The notes: generated from the letters alone by a model not told the origin. 64,000 nt of DNA from JAFDCJ01 sp964527835 (GCA_964527835.1 CAZGNV010000002.1:1-64000), one strand, 5' to 3'; positions 51,697 to 60,209 are shown, numbered from the stretch's first letter. Made by a program: numbers and translations.

Positions 51697-52716
51697 ATGG
51701 ATAAAAACTTAGCAATCATGAATTCTACCCCACGAAAAATAAGCGCCCTGGGGCTTTGCTCCGGCGGGCTCGACAGCATGCTGGCGGGTCTGGTGTTGCG
51801 CGAGCAGGGCATCGATGTGCACTGGGTCACTTTTGAAACCCCGTTTTTTAACGCCGTCAAGGCCCGCAAGGCATCGGAGAGGACCGGCATTCCCTTGATG
51901 GTCAAATCCATCTTCGATGTTTACCTGCAAATGCTGCGCAATCCTCCTGCCGGTTACGGCAAGTACATGAACCCCTGCCGGGACTGCCACGCGTTGATGT
52001 TCAAACTGGCCGGTGAGATTATGAACGAGCAGGGGTTCGACTTTCTTTTCAGCGGCGAAGTGATCGGTCAGCGGCCGTTGTCCCAGAACAAGAGTGCTTT
52101 GCGCTACGTGGAAAAGCATTCCGGGTTTGACGGTTACATCCTGCGTCCGTTGAGCGCCAAAATCCTGCCGGAGACCCTCCCGGAAAAAAAAGGCTGGGTC
52201 AACCGTGAACGGCTGCTGGACATCGAAGGCCGGTCGCGCAAGCGACAGATGCAGCTGGCGCAACAGTTCGGAATCACGGACTATCCTTCGCCGGCCGGCG
52301 GCTGTCTGCTCACCGACAGGGGTTTTTCCACCCGCCTGCAGGATCTGTTCGCCCACCAGAAAAAGTGCACCGAAGCCGAGCTGCACCTTCTCAAATACGG
52401 CCGGCATTTCCGCCTGAACCCCGAGGCCAAGCTGATTGTCGGCCGCACCCGGCGCGACAACGAGCAAATCCTCAAATACCACAATCCGGCCACCGACACC
52501 GTCATCGATGTCAAGGATTATCCCGGCCCCACGGCCCTGATCCCCCGCGGTGGCCCGGACAGTTCAATTCTGCTGGGCGCTTCGATCTGCACCGGCTACA
52601 GCAAGGCCCCCAAGTTGTCTCCCGTGGATGTGGTCATCAAAACCGGAAAAAAGAAGAAAGTGATCCAGGTGATCGCCATCCAGCCCGACGATGTGCGCAA
52701 GCTGATGATCACATGA
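51697..52716 (+). CDS. PP-loop ATPase, tRNA thiouridylase-like (ThiI/MnmA relative)
   Basis: A 339-residue protein with an N-type ATP pyrophosphatase loop, CSGGLDSMLAGLVL, near residue 22. NPCRDCHALMFKLAGEIMNE has the CxxC-type pair, FLFSGEVIGQRPLSQNKSAL and GYILRPLSAKILPETLPE follow, and CLLTDRGFSTRLQDLF adds a cysteine. The C-terminal 110 residues (ILGR-like IVGRTRRDNEQIL) are an added domain. It is not full MnmA and lacks the THUMP domain of ThiI, so a tRNA-thiolation role is inferred from the loop and cysteines. The start could also be ATG 51718. It is convergent with rlmN. Confidence 0.78.
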   Translation: MDKNLAIMNSTPRKISALGLCSGGLDSMLAGLVLREQGIDVHWVTFETPFFNAVKARKASERTGIPLMVKSIFDVYLQMLRNPPAGYGKYMNPCRDCHALMFKLAGEIMNEQGFDFLFSGEVIGQRPLSQNKSALRYVEKHSGFDGYILRPLSAKILPETLPEKKGWVNRERLLDIEGRSRKRQMQLAQQFGITDYPSPAGGCLLTDRGFSTRLQDLFAHQKKCTEAELHLLKYGRHFRLNPEAKLIVGRTRRDNEQILKYHNPATDTVIDVKDYPGPTALIPRGGPDSSILLGASICTGYSKAPKLSPVDVVIKTGKKKKVIQVIAIQPDDVRKLMIT

Positions 52717-52727
52717 TGCCGTTGCGC

Positions 52728-53774
52728 TTATTGCCCGATACTGCGCGCACGCAGCTGCCCGCAGGCCGCCGAAATATCCTCTCCCTTGCTGCGGCGGATG
52801 ATCACCGTGTAATTTTTGGCGAACAAAACATCATAAAAGGCCTGGATCACGGCTTCTGCCGGACGCTGAAAATCACAGCCCTCATGGGTGTTAAAGGGAA
52901 TCAGGTTGATTTTGCAGCGGATGGGCTGCAGCAGTTTTGCCAGGCGCCGGGCGTCAGCCTCAGAATCATTGACGCCCGCTATCAGAATGTATTCGAAAGT
53001 GATCCGCCGGCCGGCCGCCAGCGGAAAACGCCGGCAGGCCGCCAGCAGTTCCTCCAGCGGATATTTGCGGTTGATGGGCATCAGCCGGATGCGGGTTTCA
53101 TTGTCGGTGGCATTCAGCGATACGGCCAGGTTGACCCGGCTGTCATGGCCCAGATCGGCCATGCGGGGCACCAGCCCGGCCGTGGAGACCGTCACCCGAC
53201 GGCCGGAAAATCGAAGCCCGCAGTCATTGTCGGTGATCACGCCCAAAGCGCTGATGAGATTGTGATAGTTGGCCAGGGGCTCCCCCATGCCCATGAAGAC
53301 AATGTTGCGCAGCCGCACGGGATCATCGAGCTGATGCTGAATGTCGCGCACCTGGGCGATAATCTCGCCGCGGGTCAGGTTGCGCTCAAAACCGCCGGCG
53401 GCCGTCAGGCAGAACCGGCAGTCCAGGGCGCAGCCCACCTGGCTGGACACGCACAGGGTCTGATGGTCCCTTTCGGGGATCAGCACACTTTCAATGTGCC
53501 GGCCGTCGCGAAGTTTGAAAAGAAACTTGAGGGATCCGTCCCGCGAAGTTTCAATCTTCTCCACCTGCAGACGCCCGACCGTGAAATGTTGCGCCAGCAG
53601 GGCCCGGATATCCCTGGCCAGATCGGTCATGGCCTCAAAATCGTCAGTCTGGCGCAAATAGACCCACTTTAGAATCTGATCGGCCCGGTAGGCGGCAATA
53701 TCCCGCCCGGCCAGCCAATTCACCAGCTGCTCGCGGGTCATCTCCAGCAGATCGATTTTTCCATGTTTTTTCAT
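52728..53774 (-). CDS. rlmN: Dual-specificity RNA methyltransferase RlmN
   Basis: Radical-SAM enzyme of 348 residues that methylates A2503 of 23S rRNA and A37 of some tRNAs. The cluster motif CALDCRFC (CxxxCxxC) is complete. RNIVFMGMGEPLANY, VTVSTAGLVPRMADL and INLIPFNTHEGCDFQRP are RlmN blocks, and KGEDISAACGQL carries the C-terminal methyl-accepting cysteine. The ATG at 53774 has a GGCAGG stretch upstream; a second ATG eight codons earlier is less supported. It starts 42 bases from the 206-bp element copy 2. Confidence 0.95.
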   Translation of the reverse strand: MKKHGKIDLLEMTREQLVNWLAGRDIAAYRADQILKWVYLRQTDDFEAMTDLARDIRALLAQHFTVGRLQVEKIETSRDGSLKFLFKLRDGRHIESVLIPERDHQTLCVSSQVGCALDCRFCLTAAGGFERNLTRGEIIAQVRDIQHQLDDPVRLRNIVFMGMGEPLANYHNLISALGVITDNDCGLRFSGRRVTVSTAGLVPRMADLGHDSRVNLAVSLNATDNETRIRLMPINRKYPLEELLAACRRFPLAAGRRITFEYILIAGVNDSEADARRLAKLLQPIRCKINLIPFNTHEGCDFQRPAEAVIQAFYDVLFAKNYTVIIRRSKGEDISAACGQLRARSIGQ

Positions 53775-53815
53775 AAAAATACCTGCCCAATGCAACAAGG
53801 ACCCTCAAAACGTTC

Positions 53816-54020
53816 GTGACCTGACCGGTGGATGGTGTTTTCTGCAAATCGGTATGCCACTCAGCGGCTCCTTAATTTCCGCAGTGTCCCTTGTTTGGGG
53901 TGACTTGCACGGAACTGATTGAATTTAGCACATAATCGCGTGTCATCCCAAACAAGGGACACGCAGCATAGGCTTGGATTCATACCGGTTGGAAGAAAAT
54001 ATCATGCACCGGGCAAGTCA
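53816..54020. repeat. 206-bp terminal-inverted-repeat element, copy 2 (inverted)
   Basis: Reverse complement of the copy at 51363-51568, somewhat more diverged at the ends (GTGACCTGACCGGTGGATGG at the left). The inner segments CGCAGTGTCCCTTGTTTGGG and TCATCCCAAACAAGGGACAC are nearly identical to copy 1. It occupies most of the 53775-54122 gap between rlmN and ffh, whose promoter must lie in or after it. Confidence 0.86.
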
Positions 54021-54122
54021 TGCCTTTGATTGAGTTCATGCCCTGCAAGGGTTAATAATTTGCTTGACATACCATCATTGAGATTATATTTTCAAGAATT
54101 TATGACATCGGAATGAAAGATC

Positions 54123-55454
54123 ATGTTCGAAAGCCTCAGCGACAAACTGGACGCCGTCTTTAAAAAGCTTAAGGGGCACGGCAAGCTGACGGAAAAAAAC
54201 ATCGACCAGGGCCTGAAGGAGGTTCGCATGGCCCTGCTGGAGGCTGATGTCCATTTTCGCGTGGCCAAGAATTTCATTGCGGATGTCCGGCAACGGGCTC
54301 TAGGCCAGGAGGTGCTGGCAAGTTTAACCCCTGCCCAACAGGTGATCAAGATTGTCAACGAAGAGCTGACCGCCCTGATGGGTTCCCGGCATGAGGAGTT
54401 GAACCTGTCCGGTCCCCAGCCGGTTTCCATCATGCTCGTCGGTCTGCAGGGATCGGGCAAAACCACCACGGCCGGCAAACTGTCGGTCTTGCTGCGCAAA
54501 AAAGGGAAAAAACCCTTTCTGGTACCGGCGGACGTATACCGGCCGGCGGCCATCGAGCAGCTGAAAAAACTCGGTGAGCAGCTCGATGTCCCGGTGTTTT
54601 CCTCCAGTGTGGATATGGACCCGGTCCAAATCTGCCGGGAAGCCACCGCCCTGGCCCACCGCCAGGGCTGTGACACCCTGCTGCTGGACACCGCCGGGCG
54701 GTTGCATGTTGACGAAGAGTTGATGGATGAACTGCGGCGCATTAAAGAGGCCGTAAAACCGGCAGACATCCTGCTGGTTGCCGATGCCATGACCGGCCAG
54801 GACGCGGTCAACATTGCCGGAACATTCGATGAAACCCTGGACATCGGCGGTGTGATCCTGACCAAAATGGACGGAGATGCCCGCGGCGGCGCGGCGCTTT
54901 CCATCAAGGCGGTCACCGGCAAGCCCATCAAGTTCATCGGGGTGGGGGAAAAATTAAGCCAGCTAGAGCCCTTTCATCCGGATCGGCTGGCCTCGAGCAT
55001 CCTGGGCATGGGGGACGTGCTCACGCTGATCGAAAAAGCCCAGGAAACCATCGATGAGAAAAAGGCCGTCGAACTCGAAAAGAAACTGCGCAAAAACCAG
55101 TTTACCCTGGAAGATTTTCGCGACCAGATGGTCCAGATCCGCAGGATGGGATCGCTGGGGGACATCATGAAAATGATCCCCGGCATGGGCAAACTCAAGC
55201 AGATGAAAAACCTGGAGATGGATGAAACCGAATTGGTGCGCATTGAAGCCATCATCAACTCCATGACCCCCCGGGAACGGCAACAGCATACCATCATCAA
55301 TGGAAGCCGTCGCCGACGCATTGCCAAAGGCAGCGGAACCCGGGTGCAGGATGTCAACCGGCTTTTGAAAAATTACAGCCAATTGCTGAAAATGCTCAAA
55401 AAGATTAACAAAGGCGGCATGCGCGGCTTGCAGCGCGGCATGCTGCCGTTTTGA
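54123..55454 (+). CDS. ffh: Signal recognition particle protein Ffh
   Basis: SRP54-family GTPase of 443 residues that binds signal peptides and 4.5S RNA. The N domain starts MFESLSDKLDAVFKKLKGHG. GTPase motifs are LVGLQGSGKTTTAGKLSVLL (G1), DTAGRLHVDEELMDEL (G3) and TKMDGDARGGAALS (G4). The methionine-rich M domain includes MKMIPGMGKLKQMKNLEMDE and ends GGMRGLQRGMLPF. It heads the rpsP-rimM-trmD-rplS run, 14 bases before rpsP. Confidence 0.97.
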   Translation: MFESLSDKLDAVFKKLKGHGKLTEKNIDQGLKEVRMALLEADVHFRVAKNFIADVRQRALGQEVLASLTPAQQVIKIVNEELTALMGSRHEELNLSGPQPVSIMLVGLQGSGKTTTAGKLSVLLRKKGKKPFLVPADVYRPAAIEQLKKLGEQLDVPVFSSSVDMDPVQICREATALAHRQGCDTLLLDTAGRLHVDEELMDELRRIKEAVKPADILLVADAMTGQDAVNIAGTFDETLDIGGVILTKMDGDARGGAALSIKAVTGKPIKFIGVGEKLSQLEPFHPDRLASSILGMGDVLTLIEKAQETIDEKKAVELEKKLRKNQFTLEDFRDQMVQIRRMGSLGDIMKMIPGMGKLKQMKNLEMDETELVRIEAIINSMTPRERQQHTIINGSRRRRIAKGSGTRVQDVNRLLKNYSQLLKMLKKINKGGMRGLQRGMLPF

Positions 55455-55468
55455 AGGAGAAAACAATT

Positions 55469-55735
55469 ATGGCGGTTAGAATCAGATTGGCCAGACACGG
55501 CACCAAGAAAAAACCATTTTACCGCATTGTGGTTGCCGACAGCGAAAGCCCACGGGACGGCAGGTACCTGGAAAATGTCGGCACCTATGATCCCCTGTAC
55601 GACCCGGCCCGGGTATCCCTTAAATCGGACCGAATCCAATACTGGATGGATCAGGGAGCCCTGCCCAGCGATACGGTGCGCAGCATTTTGAAAAAAGAAG
55701 GCTTTTTTGCCGACAAGGCTTCAGCGGCGGCCTGA
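55469..55735 (+). CDS. rpsP: 30S ribosomal protein S16
   Basis: Ribosomal protein of 88 residues: MAVRIRLARHGTKKKPFYRI and YLENVGTYDPLYDPARVSLK are unmistakable. GAAGGAG lies eight bases upstream of the ATG at 55469; the frame extends six codons upstream into the ffh stop. The KH-domain gene (khpA) that commonly follows rpsP is absent, as rimM begins within about 15 bases. Confidence 0.98.
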   Translation: MAVRIRLARHGTKKKPFYRIVVADSESPRDGRYLENVGTYDPLYDPARVSLKSDRIQYWMDQGALPSDTVRSILKKEGFFADKASAAA

Positions 55736-55750
55736 CATCATTTTCGGATT

Positions 55751-56293
55751 TTGAAATTATTGAGTAACTGCGTCAATCACCGGACCCATGTGCTCATCGG
55801 AAAAATTGTCGGAGCCCATGGCGTCAAAGGCACAAACAAGTTTTTGTCCTATGCGGAGTCACTGTCGCTTTTTGAGGCCGGCAGCACCGTCTGGATTTGC
55901 GACCGGAGCGGGCGACAAGTCGTTTATGAAATCAAGTGGGTCAAACCCCACGGTCGCACGGCACTGATGGCCCTGAACGGTGTCACCGACCGCCGGCAGG
56001 CGCAAGCGCTGGTCGGAGCGGAAGTGTTCATTGAAAAAGCGCGGCTGCCGGAGCCGGAGCCGGGCACCTATTACTGGTTTGACCTGATCGGAATGGAGGT
56101 TTACAGCACCGGGGAGAATTACCTGGGCCGGCTGACCGCTGTCATACCGACCGGCAGCAACGATGTTTACGTGGTAAAAGACGGGGAAAAAGAAGTGCTG
56201 GTTCCGGCCCTCGAATCGGTGGTGTGCAATATCGATTGCCAGCGGCGGCGGATGGTGGTCGATTTGCCCGAAGGTTTGGCCCCCAAGGTTTGA
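55751..56293 (+). CDS. rimM: Ribosome maturation factor RimM
   Basis: RimM of 180 residues, assisting 30S assembly around S19. The N-terminal barrel has LIGKIVGAHGVKGTNKFLSY, and the PRC-barrel C-terminal domain has YYWFDLIGMEVYST, IPTGSNDVYVV and VVDLPEGL. No ATG lies near the natural N-terminus. TTG 55751 is the assigned start, with TTG 55760 and GTG 55790 as alternatives, and ribosome-site evidence is poor. The TGA stop is the first three bases of a full 191-bp repeat element. Confidence 0.9.
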   Translation: MKLLSNCVNHRTHVLIGKIVGAHGVKGTNKFLSYAESLSLFEAGSTVWICDRSGRQVVYEIKWVKPHGRTALMALNGVTDRRQAQALVGAEVFIEKARLPEPEPGTYYWFDLIGMEVYSTGENYLGRLTAVIPTGSNDVYVVKDGEKEVLVPALESVVCNIDCQRRRMVVDLPEGLAPKV

Positions 56294-56482
56294 TGAACCC
56301 GTAAAAAGTCGATTTTCTCGCTTGGGCAAGCCTTTTCGGGAGCGGTGAAGGGTTGCGCTAAATTGCAAGAACTCGTCGCCAGCTCCTCAAACAGCTTGCA
56401 ATTTTTAACGCTCAACCCTTCACCGCTCTTTTTCCGAAAAGGGTTGATGTCGCTCGAAAATCACTTTATACGGGACCGTCAA
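56291..56482. repeat. Full-length 191-bp terminal-inverted-repeat element in the ribosomal operon
   Basis: It begins TGATGAACCCGTAAAAAGTC and ends with CGGGACCGTCAA, complementary in its terminal 30 bases. The centre pairs GGTGAAGGGTTGCGCTAAAT with AGCGTTAAAAA-type and CAACCCTTCACC sequence into a long hairpin. It lies between rimM and trmD, its first bases give the rimM stop, and its end is 12 bases before the trmD ATG. Confidence 0.9.
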
Positions 56483-56494
56483 GGTTTAAGCCGG

Positions 56495-57247
56495 ATGAAA
56501 TTTACAGTGCTGACGATTTTCCCGGAAATGATCGCCTCCTTCAGGGAACACGGCATTATCCGCCGGGCCATCGAGGGCCGCAAAATTTCCGTGGCGGCGC
56601 TGAATATCCGCGATTTTGCCACTGACCGCCACCAGGTAACCGATGATCGGCCCTATGGCGGCGGCAGCGGAATGATCATGAAACCCGGGCCGGTGGCCGG
56701 CGCCATCCGCGCCGCTGCCAAGCAAATGCCGGCGGCCCGCAGAATCCTGCTGACTCCCCGGGGGCGGGTCTTCAGCCAGAATGTCGCCCGGGAACTGGCC
56801 GCCTGCGAGGGGCTGATTCTGGTCTGCGGCCGCTATGAAGGAGTCGATGAGCGCATCCGCCATGAACTGATCGATGATGATGTCTCCATTGGCGATTACA
56901 TCCTTACCGGCGGCGAACTGGCGGCGATGGTCATTATCGAAGCAGTCACCCGCCTGATCCCCGGGGCGCTGGGCGCTGCCGATGCGGCGCAAAAGGATTC
57001 TTTTTCAAACGGACTGCTGGAGCACGCCCACTACACGCGGCCGGCCGTGTTCGAGGGCCAGCAGGTCCCGGAAGTATTGCTGTCCGGCCATCACCGGCAG
57101 ATTGAAGACTGGCGCCTGGAGTCGTCGCTGATGCAAACGCTGCTGAAGCGACCGGAGCTGCTGCAGGAGCGTGATCTAAACAAGCAGGAACGCAAAATAC
57201 TGGAAAAATGGAGCGCCGCCATCCGGCGCATCCTGGAGGCATATTAA
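56495..57247 (+). CDS. trmD: tRNA (guanine-N1)-methyltransferase TrmD
   Basis: SPOUT methyltransferase of 250 residues making m1G37 in tRNA. MKFTVLTIFPEMIASFREHG opens it. RPYGGGSGMIMKPGPV, GRYEGVDERI and SIGDYILTGGELAAMVIIEA form the SAM-binding knot, and SGHHRQIEDWRLES the tRNA-binding linker. I place the start at ATG 56495 although the frame stays open to 56345, because those 50 residues are encoded by a repeat. The ribosome site is weak (AAGGTTTAAGCCGG). Confidence 0.96.
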   Translation: MKFTVLTIFPEMIASFREHGIIRRAIEGRKISVAALNIRDFATDRHQVTDDRPYGGGSGMIMKPGPVAGAIRAAAKQMPAARRILLTPRGRVFSQNVARELAACEGLILVCGRYEGVDERIRHELIDDDVSIGDYILTGGELAAMVIIEAVTRLIPGALGAADAAQKDSFSNGLLEHAHYTRPAVFEGQQVPEVLLSGHHRQIEDWRLESSLMQTLLKRPELLQERDLNKQERKILEKWSAAIRRILEAY

Positions 57248-57264
57248 CAGAGGAAAAAAACAAT

Positions 57265-57825
57265 ATGCCCCTTCTTTACGTGGCGCTGGCCCATTATCCG
57301 GTGACCAATAAAAACGGCGATACCATCGCCTCGGCCATCACCAACCTGGATCTGCACGACATCTCCAGGGTGGCCCGGACATACGGGGTGAAATCCTTTT
57401 ACGTCGTCACCCCGCTGGCAGACCAAAAGGTGCTGGCCCGAAGAATCGTCGCCCACTGGACCAATGGCGCCGGAGCGGACTATAACCCGGCCCGGCGCAG
57501 GGCACTGGATTTAATCCGGCTGGTGGACACCATCGAAGAGGCAGCCGAAGATATTCGCCGTCGCAAAATAGGCGATCCGAAAATCGTGGCCACCGGTGCC
57601 CGGGAGCATCCGGCCAGCATCGGCTACGGGCAATTGCGCGGGTTGCTGAAAAAAAAGGTGCCGTACCTGCTGGTCTTCGGCACCGCCTGGGGCCTGGCCG
57701 AATCGTTCAGGGATCGGGCGGATTACGTGCTGGAGCCCATCCGGGGGGCTGCTGATTACAACCATCTGTCAGTACGCTCGGCCGCAGCCATTGTGCTCGA
57801 CCGGCTGGCAGGCAAACAAGAATAA
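57265..57825 (+). CDS. PF09936-type SPOUT RNA methyltransferase
   Basis: Predicted SAM-dependent RNA methyltransferase of 186 residues, of the family commonly inserted between trmD and rplS in delta-proteobacteria and related phyla. MPLLYVALAHYPVTNKNGDT, SAITNLDLHDISRVARTYGV, FYVVTPLADQKVLARRIVAH and VFGTAWGLAESFRDRADYVL carry the Rossmann/knot pattern. AGAGGAAAAAAACAAT precedes the ATG. The RNA target is not established. Confidence 0.85.
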   Translation: MPLLYVALAHYPVTNKNGDTIASAITNLDLHDISRVARTYGVKSFYVVTPLADQKVLARRIVAHWTNGAGADYNPARRRALDLIRLVDTIEEAAEDIRRRKIGDPKIVATGAREHPASIGYGQLRGLLKKKVPYLLVFGTAWGLAESFRDRADYVLEPIRGAADYNHLSVRSAAAIVLDRLAGKQE

Positions 57826-57862
57826 CCATGACCGTTTCGTAAAAACATCTTCTGGAGGAAAA

Positions 57863-58210
57863 ATGCAAAAAATCAAGCAACTGGAAAAAGAACAGATGCG
57901 CATGGACCTGCCGGCGTTCGGCCCGGGAGATACGATCAAAGTCCATGTCAAAATAAAAGAGGGTGAAAAAGAACGCATCCAGGCTTTTCAGGGAGTCGTT
58001 ATCAGCAAACGCAAGGGGACGACCAACGCAACGTTTACCGTACGCAAGGTTTCCTATGGCATCGGGGTGGAACGCATTTTCCCGCTGCACTCCCCCAGCA
58101 TCACCAGAGTGGATGTCATCACGCGGGGGCGGGTGCGGCGCGCCAAAATTTATTACCTGCGCAAGCTCAGAGGCAAGGCTGCCCGGATCAGGGAGAAACG
58201 CTTTAATTAA
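57863..58210 (+). CDS. rplS: 50S ribosomal protein L19
   Basis: Ribosomal protein of 115 residues: MQKIKQLEKEQMRMDLPAFG, HVKIKEGEKERIQAFQGVVI, RKVSYGIGVERIFPLHSPSI and KIYYLRKLRGKAARIREK are diagnostic. GGAGG lies five bases before the ATG. It is 37 bases after the methyltransferase gene. Confidence 0.98.
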   Translation: MQKIKQLEKEQMRMDLPAFGPGDTIKVHVKIKEGEKERIQAFQGVVISKRKGTTNATFTVRKVSYGIGVERIFPLHSPSITRVDVITRGRVRRAKIYYLRKLRGKAARIREKRFN

Positions 58211-58226
58211 AGTTGATTGTTTCCGA

Positions 58227-58249
58227 CTTCCACATTCCGAACTCCTAAT
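58227..58249. repeat. Short ATTCCG-type repeat upstream of rnhB
   Basis: GTTTCCGACTTCCACATTCC followed by GAA resembles the units at 15031 and 60220. It occupies most of the space between rplS and rnhB, where a ribosome site would be expected. Confidence 0.5.
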
Positions 58250-58255
58250 TGTGCT

Positions 58256-58915
58256 ATGGACATGTGGGTTTTTGAAAATGAGGCCATCACCAACGGCTGC
58301 CGGGATATCGCCGGCATTGACGAGGCCGGTCGGGGACCTTTGGCAGGCCCGGTCGTCGCTGCCGCGGTCATATTGCCCGCAGCGTTTCATGATCCCGACA
58401 TCACTGACTCCAAAAAACTGCCGGCTGTAAAACGCCAGCGGCTGTATGAAAAAATTTATGCGCAGGCCGTTGCGGTGGGCATCGGCATCGTCGATGCCAT
58501 TGAAATCGATCGCATCAATATCCTGCAGGCCTCCCTGCTAGCCATGGCCATGGCCGTAGACAATCTCAGGCCCCGGCCCGATTGCCTGCTGATCGACGGC
58601 ACTTTCCGCATCCGCTGCGACCTGCCGCAAAAACCGATCATCAGGGGGGATGCCCGCAGCATCTCCATCGCCGCGGCCTCGATCATCGCTAAAGTTTCCC
58701 GGGATCGGCTGATGGAAAACTACCACCATTATTATCCCCAGTTCGATTTTCCCCGGCACAAGGGCTATCCCACAAAAAATCACAAGCAGGCCATTCGCGA
58801 ATTCGGCTGCTGCCCCATCCACCGGCGCAGCTTCAAAGGGGTCAAGGAACACCTATGCGAAACCGACAACAACAGTTCGGCGCCAAAGGCGAATCCCTGG
58901 CAGCCCGCTATCTGA
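58256..58915 (+). CDS. rnhB: Ribonuclease HII
   Basis: RNase HII of 219 residues, cutting RNA in RNA-DNA hybrids and at single ribonucleotides. IAGIDEAGRGPLAGPVVAAA supplies the Asp-Glu pair, CLLIDGTFRIRCDLPQ the third Asp region, and SISIAAASIIAKVSRDRLME the family block. The start is uncertain: ATG 58256 or ATG 58262, with no clear ribosome site because a repeat lies just upstream. The 3' end overlaps yraN by 61 bases. Confidence 0.94.
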   Translation: MDMWVFENEAITNGCRDIAGIDEAGRGPLAGPVVAAAVILPAAFHDPDITDSKKLPAVKRQRLYEKIYAQAVAVGIGIVDAIEIDRINILQASLLAMAMAVDNLRPRPDCLLIDGTFRIRCDLPQKPIIRGDARSISIAAASIIAKVSRDRLMENYHHYYPQFDFPRHKGYPTKNHKQAIREFGCCPIHRRSFKGVKEHLCETDNNSSAPKANPWQPAI

Positions 58916-59226
58916 AAAAAAACGGGTATCAGATCATCGAACAGAATTACCGCAACCGGCTCGGAGAGATCGACATTATCGCCCGGGAAGACAACACCCT
59001 GGTGTTCGTGGAAGTAAAATCCAGAAAATCCGTCCGCTACGGAAGTCCCAAAACAGCGGTCACCCCCCGCAAACAGCGCCAAATATCCGTGGTCGCCCTT
59101 GCCTATCTCAAATCCACCGGACAGACCCGGACCCGGGCGCGTTTTGACGTCGTAACCGTTACCACCAACCGGGATGGCCCCCGGATTGAAATTATCAAAA
59201 ATGCCTTTGAACTCGCCCACGAATAA
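58855..59226 (+). CDS. UPF0102 family protein YraN
   Basis: Nuclease-fold protein of 123 residues. FGAKGESLAARYLKKNGYQI, NRLGEIDIIAREDNTLVFVE and VKSRKSVRYGSPKTAVTPRK give the PD-(D/E)XK order (E...D...ExK). It begins inside rnhB, which is the common arrangement, and itself overlaps rsmI. YraN's reaction is not firmly known; it is a predicted endonuclease tied to DNA repair or uptake. Confidence 0.92.
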   Translation: MRNRQQQFGAKGESLAARYLKKNGYQIIEQNYRNRLGEIDIIAREDNTLVFVEVKSRKSVRYGSPKTAVTPRKQRQISVVALAYLKSTGQTRTRARFDVVTVTTNRDGPRIEIIKNAFELAHE

Positions 59227-60109
59227 TAAAAGCGACCCTGTCGCTCCGGGCTGCCTGTATGTGGTGGCCACCCCTATCGGCAACCGGGACGATATCACCC
59301 TGCGCGCCCTGAACATCCTGGCAGCAGTGGACCTGGTCGCCGCCGAGGACACCCGCAAAACCCGCCGGTTCCTGGCCTGGCACAACATCAGACAATCGCT
59401 GATCTCCTACCACGAGCACAACGAACACGAACGCACGCCGAAGCTGATCGCAAAACTGCAGCAGCGCACCTCCATTGCCCTGGTGTGCAATGCCGGAACC
59501 CCCGGAGTTTCGGACCCGGGATATCGCCTGGTGCAGGCTGCTGTTGCCGCCGGGCTGAAGGTGATTCCCGTGCCCGGGGTCAGTGCCGTCACCGCGGCAC
59601 TGAGCGCCTCCGGGCTGGCCACCGACGCTTTTGTTTTCATTGGATTTGCGCCCCGCAAAAAAGCCCGGCGCCGGCAACTGTTCAGCGAACTGGCAAACGA
59701 ACCACGAACCCTCATCTTTTATGAGTCCCCGCAGCGCATCACGACCTTGCTGCAGGAACTGGCCGACATCCTGGGCGATCGCCGGGCAGTCCTGGCGCGG
59801 GAGATGACCAAGGTGCACGAAGAGTTTATCCGGGCTCGATTAGCTGCAATCCAACAAACGCTGCTGGAGCGGCCGGCCATCAAGGGCGAGTGCACCCTGC
59901 TGGTGGAAGGGGCTGATGATACCGGTTCAATCGACCGGAAAGCGCTTCAGGCGGAAATCCGCAAGGCGTTGGAATCAAAGGAGGGGACCCTGTCCGATAC
60001 GGTCCGTAAAATCGCCGCAAAGTACGGGCTTTCCAAAAACCGGGTTTACCAGGAAGCATTAGCGGTGAGAGACCGTATGAAAGAAAAAAGAATGCGGAAT
60101 ACGGAATAA
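59201..60109 (+). CDS. rsmI: 16S rRNA (cytidine-2'-O)-methyltransferase RsmI
   Basis: Methyltransferase of 302 residues for C1402 of 16S rRNA. LYVVATPIGNRDDITLRALN and VAAEDTRKTRRFLAWHNI are the N-terminal motifs; VCNAGTPGVSDPGYRLVQAA, PVPGVSAVTAALSASGLATD and LIFYESPQRI complete the tetrapyrrole-methylase fold. The start is uncertain (ATG 59201 or 59174) because of the overlap with yraN. The last residues before the stop (RMRNTE) are encoded by a copy of the short ATTCCG-type repeat. Confidence 0.95.
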   Translation: MPLNSPTNNKSDPVAPGCLYVVATPIGNRDDITLRALNILAAVDLVAAEDTRKTRRFLAWHNIRQSLISYHEHNEHERTPKLIAKLQQRTSIALVCNAGTPGVSDPGYRLVQAAVAAGLKVIPVPGVSAVTAALSASGLATDAFVFIGFAPRKKARRRQLFSELANEPRTLIFYESPQRITTLLQELADILGDRRAVLAREMTKVHEEFIRARLAAIQQTLLERPAIKGECTLLVEGADDTGSIDRKALQAEIRKALESKEGTLSDTVRKIAAKYGLSKNRVYQEALAVRDRMKEKRMRNTE

Positions 60110-60153
60110 GGCTTGCTTAAGCGAGAAAATTTACTTTTTACGGGCTCATCAAA
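60090..60153. repeat. ATTCCG-type unit and partial 191-bp element end
   Basis: GAATGCGGAATACGGAATAA (the short repeat in complement) is followed by GGCTTGCTTAAGCGAGAAAA and TTTACTTTTTACGGGCTCAT, one terminus of the 191-bp element. The first part forms the rsmI C-terminus and stop. Confidence 0.7.
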
Positions 60154-60209
60154 CATGATACTTTGCAGGAGAATCGTTCTGCCAACTATTTCAATCGTTA
60201 TGAGGATAT

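Noticed and set aside
56345..56494. N-terminal extension of TrmD
   Set aside because: These 50 codons are the 191-bp repeat element; the TrmD family starts at MKFTVLTIF.
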